Assembly: GCA_029204225.1 (NCBI GenBank)
Contig: CM055109.1
Location: 7,167,982 to 7,231,981 of the forward strand
Reading direction: 5' to 3'
DNA from: Diphasiastrum complanatum
Lineage: Eukaryota; Streptophyta; Lycopodiopsida; Lycopodiales; Lycopodiaceae
Length of the DNA: 64,000 nucleotides
A program made the translations under genes and the position numbers. Under the pieces are notes generated by a model. The model was not told where the DNA came from. It did no database searches and saw only the letters and a program-made list of their open reading frames with translations. Every line of letters starts with the position of its first letter. Position 1 is the stretch's first letter. Shown here piece by piece: positions 9,510-21,474 of the stretch.

Positions 9510-10320
9510 ACTATATTTATATGACTGTAACTAGTATGTTTAGCAAATTTCATTATACTAACCAGTATAATTAAGTAGATTTAACTTGAGGTATTGATGT
9601 CGGGCAGATTAGCACGTGTCGGGCAAGAAGAGCAAACCAATGGAATATGTCCATGCTTCCCGGACACAAATTTCAAAGTTTTCTATAATGTATTTTTATT
9701 TTTCAGTTTATTTGAACTACTACTTTACGTAGATTTCAAATTTGTGCGTTTTGATTGGGCTAGCGAAACTGGAGGAAAAAAAATAAAAGTATCTTTACAA
9801 AGGGTCTTTTTTTATTTTGGAACTCCTCTAATGTTTCTACTTCAGCAAAGAACCTATTAAGAACAAGAACATTAGTTAATTGTTAGCTATAAATATCTAT
9901 AATCAATACATTCTAATAAGGCAACAATCACATTTTGGATATTCTTGGCTACATTTTTAGTTCCAATGGACACATATCTTAAGAGGCAATGCTCTTCTTT
10001 TATCATCAAGCAATCAATTACCATACATGGTGGACTAGGCCATTTCCCCCTCATCTACACCATTCATAGATATCTGCATTATAGAGACTATGATTTTAGT
10101 TATATACACTTTTTGGCCTTTGATTTCATTTTGGTTTCAAAATCCTCTCTCACATACAACCATGCTCACATGTATTACCATGTGGCTTGTTCTCATCAAG
10201 TTTGGGTACGTTTTCCAGCAATCTACAAACTTACATGCAAATCTCAATGCTCCTAACATGGAGTTTGATCCACATGAAATACACATACAACAAATGAAAT
10301 CATAACACTTATTTTTGCAG
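9510..10320. other. No supported gene
   Basis: Both strands were read. The short open frames at 9594-9860 and 9945-10256 have biased, hydrophobic composition and no motif, so they are not called. The stretch ends in TATTTTTGCAG, a good splice acceptor for the coding relic that follows, and could be its intron. Confidence 0.4.
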
Positions 10321-10755
10321 TTAGTCTCATTTCCCACTTTTGCCAATCTTTCTTACCATTTGGAAGACTGTGTAGGCTCCTTGTCGAAATATTGGCGAGT
10401 TGCAAATATTTCAACAAAAGAGCAGTATTACCCATTAGTATTACTCAGTCCAAATTATGAACAACTCTCTAGTTCGACAATGAGAAGTACAAAAATCTAT
10501 GAGGCCTAGGAAGAACAATTATTGAAAGAATGGAGGGTACCTTTAAACTATTTCACTGATATTTTGGTGCAGCCTAATTCTGATCCAACCTTCCTCTCTT
10601 CTATGATTTTTGATGGGAGCACTATGAACTATATTGATACAAAGTTCGGCCTTAAATCTCAATGGATTTTGATTCTAACCGGGGAAGACCATCAAATTTC
10701 TATGCTAACATATGAAGATTGGTTGTGGAACTTAGAATTTGTTCCAAACAGGATT
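10321..10755 (+). pseudogene. Exon-like relic of an unrecognised gene with one stop
   Basis: After the acceptor TTTTTGCAG (ends 10320) a single frame runs to about 10755, interrupted once by TAG at 10507-10509. It reads LVSFPTFANLSYHLEDCVGS, KYWRVANISTKEQYY, then after the stop KEWRVPLNYFTDILVQPNSD and KSQWILILTGEDHQISML. Protein-like composition continues on both sides of the stop in one frame, which argues for a real former exon. There is no clear donor at its 3' end and no family match. It could be another exon set of a neighbouring broken gene. Confidence 0.35.
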
Positions 10756-10989
10756 ACAGATCATGCAACATAGTAACATAGACAGAAAGCACTCTCCACT
10801 CCAAGCTCACATAGCAACTGTATTTCTCAAAATCAAAATACATTGTACATATAGTTTTTCATTATGGCAACCCATGCATGCCCAGGTTGTCATTGACGGG
10901 ATGCGTGTCCCATCGACTCACCTCGTGGTGAGGCCAACTAGTTCTTATCCACTTATAGGACCCACAGTACAGTAACACAATAGTTCTAC

Positions 10990-11795
10990 TTTAATTCTAA
11001 CTCTCTCCCTTAAGGTAGAATCTACTTTTTATACACCAATGACTCCAAGACTGCTCCTCTGTTTCTCGAACAGACCTTTGTCTAAGGCCATTGTGAAAAT
11101 GTCAGCCACCATCTCCTTTGTTCCAATAAAAATAGTCTGCAACATCTTCTTTCATCTCAGATCCCTTATGAAGTGATATTTGACTGCGAAGTGTTTCTTC
11201 CTTGAGTGAAACACAGAATCCTTTGTCAGATGTATTGCAGATGTATTGTCCATCTGCAAAATCAGAAACTCATTCTTTGTTTCGCCCAGTTCGTCAAGGA
11301 ATTGTTTGAGCCAAATGATTTCATTAGCCATCTTAGCTGATGCAACGTACTCTGCTCCGCAGGAGGACTGAGCCACAATGGTCTACTTCTTGCTAACCCA
11401 GAGAATTGTTGCTCCTGATGCGATGGTGCATCCTCCTGAGACACTTTTGCAGTCGTCCTTGAGAGATGCCCAGCTAGCATCACTATAAGAAAGCATCTGG
11501 AACCCTGCATCTCAAGAATAACACAAACCAAAATCCTTCGTTAATTGAAGGTATTGCAAAATCCATTTCGCAATCTTCCAATGAGTTGAGTCTGGATTCG
11601 TACAAAATTGGCTCATCCTGAACACAATATAAGCAATGTCAAGATGTGTGTTATCTGCAAGATACATCAATGATCCAATCAGCTTCTTGTATGGTATGCT
11701 GCATCAATTCTCTTTCTTCTTCAGTCTTCGAACAATCTTCATTCGTCAGGACTGTTCCTGCAAGCATTGGAGTATTTTCTCCTTTGCAACTCAGT
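10990..11795 (-). mobile_element. Copia RNase H fragment
   Basis: Read from 11795 downward, this is the end of a Copia polyprotein: KLIGSLMYLADNTHLDIAY, then SYSDASWASLKDDCKSVSGG, IVAQSSCGAEYVASAKMANE, the DNTSAIHL motif, FHSRKKHFAVKYHFIRD and finally ADIFTMALDKGLFEKQR. These are the RNase H and C-terminal tail in the usual order. At least two frameshifts or stops interrupt it. A purine tract (TTAAGGGAGAGAG on the minus strand, near 11010) follows, but no LTR could be delimited. Integrase and most of the reverse transcriptase are missing. Confidence 0.75.
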
Positions 11796-12836
11796 GATTT
11801 ACTAACAATCTATTGCAAGACTAGCACTCAAAACTAGATCTAGATTGGCAATTTTCAATCAAGAGCAATCTATATGGATGTTAATTTAGAAAAAATTCCA
11901 TGATTACTGAATTGGGTTAGCTTGGCTTGTGTTCTGCCTTTGGACTATGTTTCATGTTATGGCAACAATATTTATAAAATCTTTTACTGTAGTAACAAAA
12001 CATGCTTTCAATACATTTGACCAAACAACTGTACAAGATCTGCCAAGGCCATTGTTTGTTTTGATGCTTAAAAATAATGGTCTTTAAACTTTCTTGAAAC
12101 ATCTGTGACCGGAAAAAACAACATTTAGAAAGTAGAAGTGTTTTGATCTCCTTCTTATATTCTATCATGTAATTTGACCAAGTTGATGAAGGTCTTGTTA
12201 AAATGGTTGCAACGTTTGCATTTTGTGTTAAAATTTAAGGTGACAGAGTTATTGATGGTTTATAAGTTATTTATTTTTTATTACACTTCTCTAATTCTCA
12301 TCGTAGTCACTTTAAAAATTGGTGTTAGGATTTAACTAATACATGTATCCCAAAAACATAAGGTTTATTGCCGAACTTGATTTTACTTATTTGTTACATT
12401 CTGAAGTTATCTGCTATGTAAAAAAAAAATAGACCACATGATTAATCTACATATGGAGTATTCTAGTATCTACCTTGGTTAGATAAGTTATCTAATTCTC
12501 GATGCATTTTGCAAGTGAGAGCTCTAAGCTTTCGCTTGTGAATGTGAGCCTTGGGATTTCCATTGCTATGTCTCAGGTCTAAAGTAATGTCTATCATAAT
12601 CTCCCATGGTGACTGCTAGAACTTGCATAGCTTGATACACAAACATTTTATTTGATTGGCTTTCCATAAGATTAGACTATTAGATGCCTCTGAGGGAAAC
12701 AAAATATTTCCAAGACTATTTCCTTGTAAAAACATAGATTATCCATGGAGTAATAGGTTTTCTCTATTATTAAAAACAACTTCATACATTTTCTCATGTA
12801 AAACATAATACTTTTTAATTTTCAACATATCCTCAA
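11796..12836. other. AT-rich spacer, nothing recognised
   Basis: There is no coding frame with recognisable content on either strand and no clear terminal repeats. It ends at the left LTR of the Gypsy element. Confidence 0.5.
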
Positions 12837-13618
12837 TGTTACATACCTATGTAACTAGCAGTACTTCAGACCCCTATTAGTCCATTTAGTGTTGGGGGCT
12901 ACATGGAAAGGTACCCTTAGGATTAAGGGTATGTGCCCTTCGATAAGGGCAGACAAGTGACTATACCTTAGTCAGAGGTATGGAGTCATGAGACCATTGG
13001 ATAAGGGTTACCCTTAGGATTAAGGGTAGGTGCCTTAGATAAAGGTACCAGTGTCCTTGATTAAAAGTAGGTAGGTGTCTATGCCTTGGATGGAGGTATG
13101 GAACCTAGAAAGGTCTTAGAAAGTCATTGGATGACTATATTTCTAAACCTTGGGCCTCAACCTTGAACTATATCACTTTACTAGTCTTGGACCAAAGTAT
13201 ACAAGCACAACTTGGGCAATGGGTCCTAGTAGGAGGGCGCCCTCCTAAAGGGTCCATTGAGTTTCAAGTTCCACAAGAATAGTAATCAAAGAGTCATAAG
13301 TTATGGAAGATGTTTGATGACCTTCCATAAGCCTATGAAGGCTCTTGAACTCCTCTAGGCCTCTCTCTTTCTCATTGGATCTGGATGGAACTCCATAGTG
13401 TATTGGAGAGAACTAAATGCCATCTATATAAGAGGAGTAGGGCGCCCATTGGGAGAGAGAGAGAGATTTTTTTTTCTTACCTTGCTTATGCTCTAGTGTG
13501 GCTACTAGTGTGTAGAGTAATTCTTGTGTGTAGTATGCTAAAGGTTTGGATCTTGCTTATGGTATGGGACATAAGTAGGATTTGGATCTTGAGTAAACTA
13601 TGGGTTGTTGTGATATGC
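12837..13618 (+). repeat. 5' LTR of the first chromovirus
   Basis: It starts TGTTACATACCTA and is shared with 18888-19666 up to GTTGTGATATGC. It contains several short inverted words such as CCCTTAGGATTAAGGG and repeated ACCCTTAGGATTAAGGGTA units, and TATATAAG near 13425, a candidate TATA box. The right boundary is set by where the two copies stop matching; the expected CA end is not obvious. Confidence 0.75.
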
Positions 13619-14563
13619 TTGTGATCTGTTTATGGTTAGCAAGGGGGTGCTAGATAGGTCTTGCTTGGAGCTTGGATCTAGCTATGGTTGGGTGGTGCTT
13701 GAGGCCAGTTTGTTATCGTCCTTTGTGTTTAAGAGTAGGGACACAGGTGGAGGAGAGATTCTTGGAGGCTTGCAAATCCTTACTTGCAGGTGGAGGCATC
13801 CTAGCTTGGAGTTGGAGAAGCATCTTGGAGCTTGCAGATTGCTTGGAGGACATTTGGAGGCTCTACCTTGGATTTGGAGGAGTGTTTGAAGTTCTGCTTT
13901 TTCATTTTGAAGTTCTATTTTTCAGACCTATAAATCTGAAAAACGGATTTAAAAAGTAAAATTTTCATCTAAACTTCATTAGTTACACCTTTCTATCTCC
14001 TAGTTTCATGAAGATGGTAATGTAGGAAAGGAATGGTAGTGTAACTTTGTATATAAAACACGTTTTGAAGTTCTATTTTTTGTCAATATGAAGTTCTGAT
14101 TTTCAAACCTGTAAATCTAAAAATCAGACCTGAAACTTGAAATTTTTAGTAAGCTTCATTAATTTTCCTTTTCTAGACACTAGTTTCATTGGATTTGGAG
14201 ATCTAGAACAGTGAGAAATGTGAAAATTTTGGTTTCTTTTGTAATGACAAATAGAAATGGAATGGGATTGGGATCTTTATGTAAACCTTAGCTTGGATTT
14301 AGTGAAATGAAGTATACATAAAGATTTGGTTTTCATTTTTGCTTTGGATTAAGGCAAAGGTAGCTTGTTATTGTTGTTCTCTTAAGCTTGGATTGAGCTT
14401 GCATATAGTAGGCTTGGATTGAGCTTACAAACAATAAGATTGAATGAGTAGAAATTAAGTGCTTTTATTTTGCATTGGATGTTAAAGTTAAAGCATTTCT
14501 ATCATTCTAATTTTTATCCATGTTGTTATATTTGCATAATAGGAAAACACACAAGCAACACCA

Positions 14564-15630
14564 ATGGATCAAACCAATGATAACCCAACCTTTGATTTAT
14601 CAAACCCATCCAATGTGGCACAAGCTCTTGAACATTTATATCACCAAATTCAAGCCACTAATTAATAGCTTTTTGAAACTAAACAAAAGGACCAAGACTT
14701 GGAGTCCGGGTTAGCCAACCAGAAGAAGCATGTAGTTCCACCTCCCATAAAATTGTTTAAGGGAGAGAAGAAAGATAGGAACTTGCAAGTGGTAGGTTCA
14801 TGGCTTAATATTTGGAACAAATACTTTGGCATGAACCAATTCTCAGAATGTGAAAAGTTATTTACTGTTACTATGTTCCTTGAGGGGAGAGCCTTAGTAT
14901 GGTGAGATGACCTAGTTGCAAAGGCAATCAACCTTGTACATGGGAAGATTTTTGCATAGTATTTAGGGAATACTTTCTACCAATGTTAGATGACTATGAA
15001 CACTTTCAAAAGTTGAGTCATATAACAATGAATAAAGGTTTGAAACAGTTTATTCAGGATTTTCATGAGTACTTGAATCCACTCTATAGTGACATTCCAC
15101 CCAAAGTACAAATGTTAATGTTTATTGATGGGTTACCAAAAGATTATCAAGTGGATGCTTGTAGGAACCATCCAAAAACCTTTGAGGATGCTATTAGGGC
15201 TACAAAGTTTTTTGATGACACACTTAAGCCACCTAGGGGTAAACAACCTAATGAGTAGAAATAAGTTTTTCGATCTAAGAGGAAGGATAGGAAAAATGTT
15301 AGTGAAACACATCCCAATTCCAATAATCCTAAGAAATCAAAGAAAAACTTTAAAAACAATCAGGTTGGCATTGATGAGGCTGAAGCTTGTAAGAAGAACA
15401 TGTGCTTCAAGTGCAATGGCAAGGGTCACCTTGCACGAGATTGCGTCAAAAAACCAGCTTCTACCTCAGGTAATCTTTCTCGAAGAAATGAGATGGATGT
15501 TTTTTTTCTTAGTTCTTCAGTCTTTGGTCCTAATGACCTTATTTGCATTAAAGGTAGAGTTAAAGATCAAGTTGTTAATGTCCTTTTTGACACAAGATCC
15601 ACTCATAATTTAATTAATGTAAACTTGCTG
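14564..15630 (+). pseudogene. Chromovirus gag, broken
   Basis: It begins MDQTNDNPTFDLSNPSN at ATG 14564. The gag core follows in pieces: VVPPPIKLFKGEKKDRNLQV, LFTVTMFLEGRALVW, then LKQFIQDFHEYLNPLYSDIP and FIDGLPKDYQVDACR. A CCHC knuckle, CFKCNGKGHLARDC, lies at 15403-15444. Stops after about 33 codons and before the FHEY segment, plus frame changes, inactivate it. The aspartic protease starts in the last part, with LFDTRSTHNLIN in place of the usual DSG triplet. Confidence 0.75.
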
Positions 15631-18600
15631 TAGACGCTAAATCTTCCCACCTGAAAAAGTGAGAAAAAATATTGTGTGACAATGGCATCAGGAATGAATT
15701 CTACGTTTATGGATTATGTTGTTCCTGATTTAGAATTGCACATATAGAACTACAATGAAGAAATAGAATTCCGTGCTGTTGCATTAGCAAATGTGGATAT
15801 TGTTCTCGGGCAACAATGGCATTTTGATAAGAATAAGTCATTGAAAATCGATTTTGTTGAAAAATCTTTATCTTTTATGCATGAGAATTCTTTAATTAAG
15901 ATCATGGCTGGTTTAAGTGTCAACATTGAAAATGTTAACCCTTATTCTAAATAGGAACTTAATTCCATTATGAAGAATTCAGATTTTAAAATTTATTTAT
16001 GTTTTCATAATGATATGATTTGTCTTAATGATGAAGAACTTGACATAAATGCCACAAGTGCCCAGGGAGAATACTATAGAATTTGAAGCCTATAATGAAC
16101 TTATGTAGGAATTCAATAATGTTTCTTTAGACCTTCCTGTAGGTTTACCACCAGAAAGGACAGTTGATCATAAAATTGAACTAATACCTGGAGCAATTCC
16201 AATTGCACAATGTCCTTATAGGATGAGTGCATCAAAAGAGGCTGAGGTAAGTAAACAATTATATGATTACCTGAAAAAGAGGTGGGTACAACCTAGTAAG
16301 TCTCCTTGGGCATCACCAGTGGTTCTGGTTGCCAAGAAGGATGGGACTATAAGATTTTGCATCGACTATAAGAAATTGAACAAGGTAACCGTTAAGAATA
16401 AATATCCACTGCCGCGGATGGATGATCTAATAGACTATCTTGGAGGTGCTGGGTACTTTTCCAAGATAAATCTAAGATCGGGTTATCATCAGATATGCAT
16501 TAAGGCAGAAGATATACCAAAAATCGGGTTTTGAACTCACTTTGGTCACTATGAATTTATGGAGTTACCTTTTGGTTTGACCAATGCATCGGCAACTTTC
16601 CAATAGATGATGAATGATTTGTTCAGACCATATTTGGGATGATTCGTAGTGGCATTCTTAGATGATATTCTAGTGTTCAATAAGACTTTGGCGAAACATA
16701 AAGAGCATCTTAGGATTGTCTTAGACATCCTAAGAAGAGAAAAGCTCTTTGCCAAGGAGTCTAATTGTGATTTTTTTGCTAAGAAATTGTCCTTGGGGCA
16801 TAAGATCTTTGAACGAGGAGTGGAGACTGAGCCAGATCGTATCCAGAGGGTTATTGATTGGCCAATTCTCACCACAGTTCGGGAAATCAAGTTTTTCTTG
16901 GAGTTTGTTGGAATTCTCCATCGACATATTTCCCAATTTGCTCGATTGGCATTTCCCCTTACCCAGATTTTAAAAGGCTATAAGAAGCTAAGCCGGAGGG
17001 CTAAGAGTCCACTAGTGGTGTGGACAGAGGATATGAATAATTGTTTTGAGTTGTTTAAGAAAAGTGTCACTTCGGCACCAATATTAATCATTGGCATCCT
17101 AATAAGGCTTTTGTGGTTAGGACCGATGCTAGTGATTATGCTATTGGAGTTGTTTTGATGCAGGATGGACATCCTGTGGCTTATGAAAGCAAGAAACTCA
17201 ATCTTGCTCAGTCTAGGTATTGTACCTGTGAGAAGGAATTGTTAGCAATTGTTCATTCCTTGAAAATTTGACAACATTATTTATATGGAGCCAGATTTGA
17301 AGTTTTGACAGATCATCAGACTCTTCGATATCTCTATGATGCTATAGATTTAAAGGGGAGGCAAGCTAGATGGGCTGAGCTGATGCAAATCTTTGACTTT
17401 TCTATACGTTACTGTAAAGGAAGTCCAAATACTGTAGCAGATGCTTTGAGTAGGTTACCGGTTATTAATCAATTGAGCTTTACTGTTATAGAACCGAGGT
17501 TGTTCAGTTTCTTCAAGGACTTTATGAAACGGATTTCCTAATTCAAAACATGATTTTGTTTTGTAAGGGAAAGGTGTGTGTACCGGAGAATGACACAATA
17601 AGGGCCCAAATCTTGCATGAGTGTCATGATAGTCCATGCGTAGGACATCCAGGTATACAAAGAACACTTGACTTAGGTCAAAGGCAATTTTGGTGGCCTA
17701 AGATGAAAAGTCAGGTAGAGGCCTATGTACTTAAATGTACTAAGTGTCAATTAAATAAAGCTGAGAGGCTAAAAGCTAGTGGCCTATTACATCCTTTAGA
17801 TATTTCTATCGGAAAGTGGAAAAGCATATCTATGGATTTTGTGGTCGGGCTTCCACGTACAGGGAAGGGCCACGACTCGGTTTGGGTCATTGTTGACAGA
17901 CTTACGAAGTTTGTTCAATTTATACCAACAAAAACTACTGTTAAGGCTTCAGAACTAGCTCAACTGTTTGTTGAGATGTACAGGCTGCCTTGCGATATTG
18001 TTAGTGATCATGACCCAAAATTCACTGGAAAGTTTTGGCAAGCAGTATTTGAAAAGTTGGAAACAACTTTAAGTATGAGTTCTACAGATCATCCAGAATT
18101 AGACGGTCAAACGGAAAGGACCAATAAGATGATGGAGGATATGCTTTGAGCATATGTGGGCCATCGACAGTCTGATTGGGAACAGTATCATCCACTGGTG
18201 GAATTTGCATATAACAATGCAAAACATTCAGCGACCGGATTCAACCCTTTCATGCTTATGTATGGTTTTCAACCTCGATCACCAATTAGTGTTGACATGA
18301 AAAACCTAGAGTGCAAGTCGTAGCTGATTTTCTTGCGGATATGCAAGAAATGTTACAACTGGATAAAGATAGATAAGAAGTGCCCAAGACAAGGCAAGGC
18401 ACTATGCTAATCTATCTCGGAAGCACAAGGTATTCATGGTCAATGACTGGGTGTTTTTGAGAGTCCCTAGTCACTCTAGGAGCTTGAAAACTGGTAAGTG
18501 TGCAAAGTTGGCGCTATTGTGGTCCTTTTAAGGTTATCCAAGTCATAAACAAGGTCGCATACAAACTAGACCTTCCAGCTAACGTAGGAATTCATCATGT

Positions 18601-18871
18601 TTTCCACGTTAGTAACTTAAAACCCTCATTAGGAGTTGGGGAGACCCTGCTCCCTGTGGAAGGTCTAGTGGAACTTCTTTGTGATGAGTTTGTGAGTGGA
18701 CCACCTGAACCCGAGGCGATTGTTAATAGCCAGCAGAGGACTCTACGAAGTAGAGTGCTTTGGAAATTTTTAGTCAGGTGGAGGGGCAAATCAGAAGAGG
18801 ATGATACCTGGGAAAAGAAGGCTGATCTCCAAAAGAATTTTCCAAATTTTTTTCTACAAAGAAAAATTTAA
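15541..18871 (+). pseudogene. Chromovirus pol (PR-RT-RH-INT-chromodomain), broken
   Basis: Protease: LFDTRSTHNLIN at about 15577-15612, where DTR replaces the catalytic [25 protein letters not shown] through [13 protein letters not shown] and the catalytic FLDDILVF (16655). RNase H: ASDYAIGVVLMQDGHPVAYE, LTDHQTLRYL and ADALSRL near 17450. Integrase: GHPGIQRTL, CTKCQLNKAERLKA, SMDFVVGLPRTGKGHDSV, IVSDHDPKFTGKFW and DHPELDGQTERTNK. Chromodomain: LWKFLVRWRGKSEEDDTWE (about 18760-18816). Stops occur at about 16532, 16603, 16640 and 18147, with frame changes near 18300 and 18510. A normal element would make this as one polyprotein with gag or by frameshifting. Confidence 0.85.
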
Positions 18872-18887
18872 GTTTAGGGGGAAGGAA

Positions 18888-19666
18888 TGTTACATACCTA
18901 TGTAACTAGCAGTACTTTAGACCTCTATTAGTCCATTTAGTGTTGGGGGCTACATGGCAAGGTACCCTTAGGATAAGGGTATGTGCCCTTGGATAAGGAC
19001 AGGCAAGTGACTATACCTTAGTCAGAGGTATGGAGTCATGAGACCCTTGGATAAGGGTTACCCTTAGGATTAAGAGTAGGTGCCTTAGCTAAAGGTACTA
19101 GTGTCCTTGATTAAGGACAGATAGGTGTCTATGCCTTGGATGGAGGTATGGAACCTAGAAAGGTCTTAAAAAGTCATTGGATGACTATATTTCTAAACCT
19201 TGGGCCTCAACCTTGAACCATATCACTTTATAGATTTTGGACCAAAGTATACAAGCACAACTTGGGCAATGGGTCCTAGTAGGAGGGCGCCCTCCTAAAG
19301 GGTCCATTGAGTTTCAAGTTCCACAAGAATAGTAATCAAAGAGTCATAAGTTATGGAAGATGTATGATGACCTTCCATAAGCCTATGAAGGCTCTTGAAC
19401 TCCTCTAGGCCTCTCACTTTCTCATTGGATGTGCATGGAAGTCCATAGTGTATTAGAGAGAACTAAATGCCATCTATATAAGAGGAGTAGGGTGCCCATT
19501 GGGAGAGAGAGAGATCTCTTTTGCTTACCTTGCTTATGCTCTAGTGTGGCTACTAGTGTGTAGAGTAATTCTTGTGTGTAGTATGCTAAAGGTTTGGATC
19601 TTGCTTATGGTATGGGACATAAGTAGGATTTGGATCTTGAGTAAACTATGGATTGTTGTGATATGC
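18888..19666 (+). repeat. 3' LTR of the first chromovirus
   Basis: It starts TGTTACATACCTA right after the purine tract and matches the 5' LTR to GATATGC. Sequence beyond 19666 is unrelated to the element interior. Confidence 0.8.
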
Positions 19667-21474
19667 ATTTCTTTATTAGTATAGCCACTACCTCTTGTTA
19701 GTGGCAAAGTTGGTGACATAGGAAATTCAACACATATCATAGTTTACTTGCTAAAAAGTCTCAAATGACATTGTTGACTTATAAATGAAATACAGTTATT
19801 GGTTTATTATGTCACTATGTTATTTTATTTGATATGTAGTTTAGTTTATATTAAGAAAAATATATTTAATAATTTCTAATATTTAATAATGTTTTGCAGT
19901 GAAAAAGTGATGAACTTGGCAAAAAACTATCAGATTCTTATTTTTATTTATTTTTGTAAAACAATTACATAAATAGCACATAGTATTTAAGATATTATTT
20001 TTTCAAATGATAAGTGCTCACAATAACTAATAAATTTGCAAATAATAAGCTAAGGAAGTTTATTAAAAAGAGAGTGCAAGTCACAAAATTTTATGTATTA
20101 TAAGATAAAGATTTTAGAAGATTTTAAGATTTTAACAAATTAGTAATAAATTCAAAAAAATACATTTCATGTACAGTTCTAAATATATTTATTTTTTCAA
20201 GAGTTTTATAATCTAAAAAAACTCAAGCAAAATTTCAATGTTGCAAATATCTACATTTTTATCTTTGCAGCTAACAACTAGATTTTGAGAATTTTAAAAA
20301 AGTTAATATATTAAGAATCATAACAAATTTCCAAAAAATAAAAATTAAACGTCTCAATATTTCTAAGATATCGATTAATGTTTTTACTTCTAGAAAAAAA
20401 TCCACTTATGTATAAATTTGAATATAGAAAAAATGATTCAATATTTTCTCGTAGTAGCATTCTGATAATTTTTAATAAGGTAAAATCTTTATTTAACACA
20501 ACGACATATATTTGTTAAACATTCTAAATACTGGCATTATTATTAAAAATTTTCATATTTAAAAATAATAAAAAAAAGATCTAGAGACCTTAATCAACTC
20601 CCTTTTTTATAATTTCTTTTGTCAACTCTTTGTTGTTGAATTCCATTGAAATCTTTCCTTTCCACATGTCTTCCTTGTTTGTTTGCCATCAAGCTTTTGT
20701 AACACATCAACAAACCATGTCAATGCTTTGTTGAGTCTCTTTCGAGTTCGTTGGCCTTGTCTATGTCATCTTTAAATGTCATAAAGTTTCTTGTATGTAA
20801 CTTTGAGAATGCTTTTTTTAATAAGAGGAATACATAGGCTTTGTGGCTACGAGAAATAACTTGCAAAACTTGATGATCCTTAGATGTCAAGAAATTTTTT
20901 AAAACTTCTAGATCTTGCAATGACAATAACTTATGACATAACCACATTCGATTAAGTACTATAATCATTGTAGTCAATGGGTACCAAGGCATGCAGTATG
21001 GACCTCTAAACCCAAACGTGAGGTCATGGGTTCGATGCGCCATTTCCGCCATTGGCCTCAACCAAAAAGCGTTATAGCCTTTCTAAAGATAATGAAGTGT
21101 CAAAGTGGATTGTGTTAAGAAAGTTTGAAGATTCAGTGTAGCCATGAAGTTTGAACTAGCAAAGTGGCATGGGGTGAGGTTCAAAGGCAAGGGAAGTTTA
21201 GCCCACCTAAGAGGTTAGGTGCAACAAACTCAACAATGAACCATAAGTAAAGCATGGGTTTCCATAAGCAATAAAGAATGCATTAAACATGAAAGAGTAA
21301 ATTCAAAGAGCAATCAGTCCTTTTCCACATAAAAACTTTTTCCCTCTCATCTTCTTCAACACATTCCTTGGATCCTTGGAGGCTGAGCCACTGATTGAGA
21401 GCAAGAGCAAGAGCAGCACTTAACACTTGTAAGTTGTGCTAATTATCTTTCTGATATATATTGCATCAGGAGAC
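19667..21474. other. AT-rich intergenic sequence upstream of the mannanase, with a tRNA-like scrap
   Basis: Mostly very AT-rich with no coding content. At about 21010-21035, GAGGTCATGGGTTCGATGCG resembles a pol III B box with T-arm, as in the head of plant SINEs, but no acceptor-stem pairing or A-rich tail was found. The promoter and leader of the mannanase must lie in the last few hundred bases. TTGTAAGT at 21427 followed by CATCAG at 21465 looks like a splice pair but is too close to be an intron. Confidence 0.4.

Larger units (their letters stand above)
12837..19666 (+). mobile_element. Ty3/Gypsy chromovirus (chromodomain-bearing), complete but inactive
   Basis: Two direct LTRs of about 780 bp flank a 5.3-kb internal region that holds gag, protease, reverse transcriptase, RNase H, integrase and a C-terminal chromodomain in that order. 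The order and chromodomain place it among chromoviruses. A purine tract (AGTTTAGGGGGAAGGAA) precedes the right LTR. The coding part has many stops and frameshifts. By eye the LTRs differ at roughly 30-35 of 780 positions, so the insertion is old. No target-site duplication was recognised: CCTCAA lies on the left and different sequence on the right. Confidence 0.85.

Noticed and set aside
9594-10256. Short plus-strand ORFs
   Set aside because: Hydrophobic, AT-driven composition without motifs; more likely intron or spacer.
12900-13120. Telomere-like TTAGGG words
   Set aside because: They are ACCCTTAGGATTAAGGG units inside the Gypsy LTR, not a head-to-tail telomere array.
20960-21060. tRNA gene or SINE suggested by GGTTCGATGCG
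   Set aside because: No acceptor-stem or anticodon-arm pairing and no clear SINE tail or target duplication; at most a scrap.
21429-21470. Leader intron of the mannanase (GTAAGT to CATCAG)
   Set aside because: Only about 42 bases, shorter than plant introns normally are.
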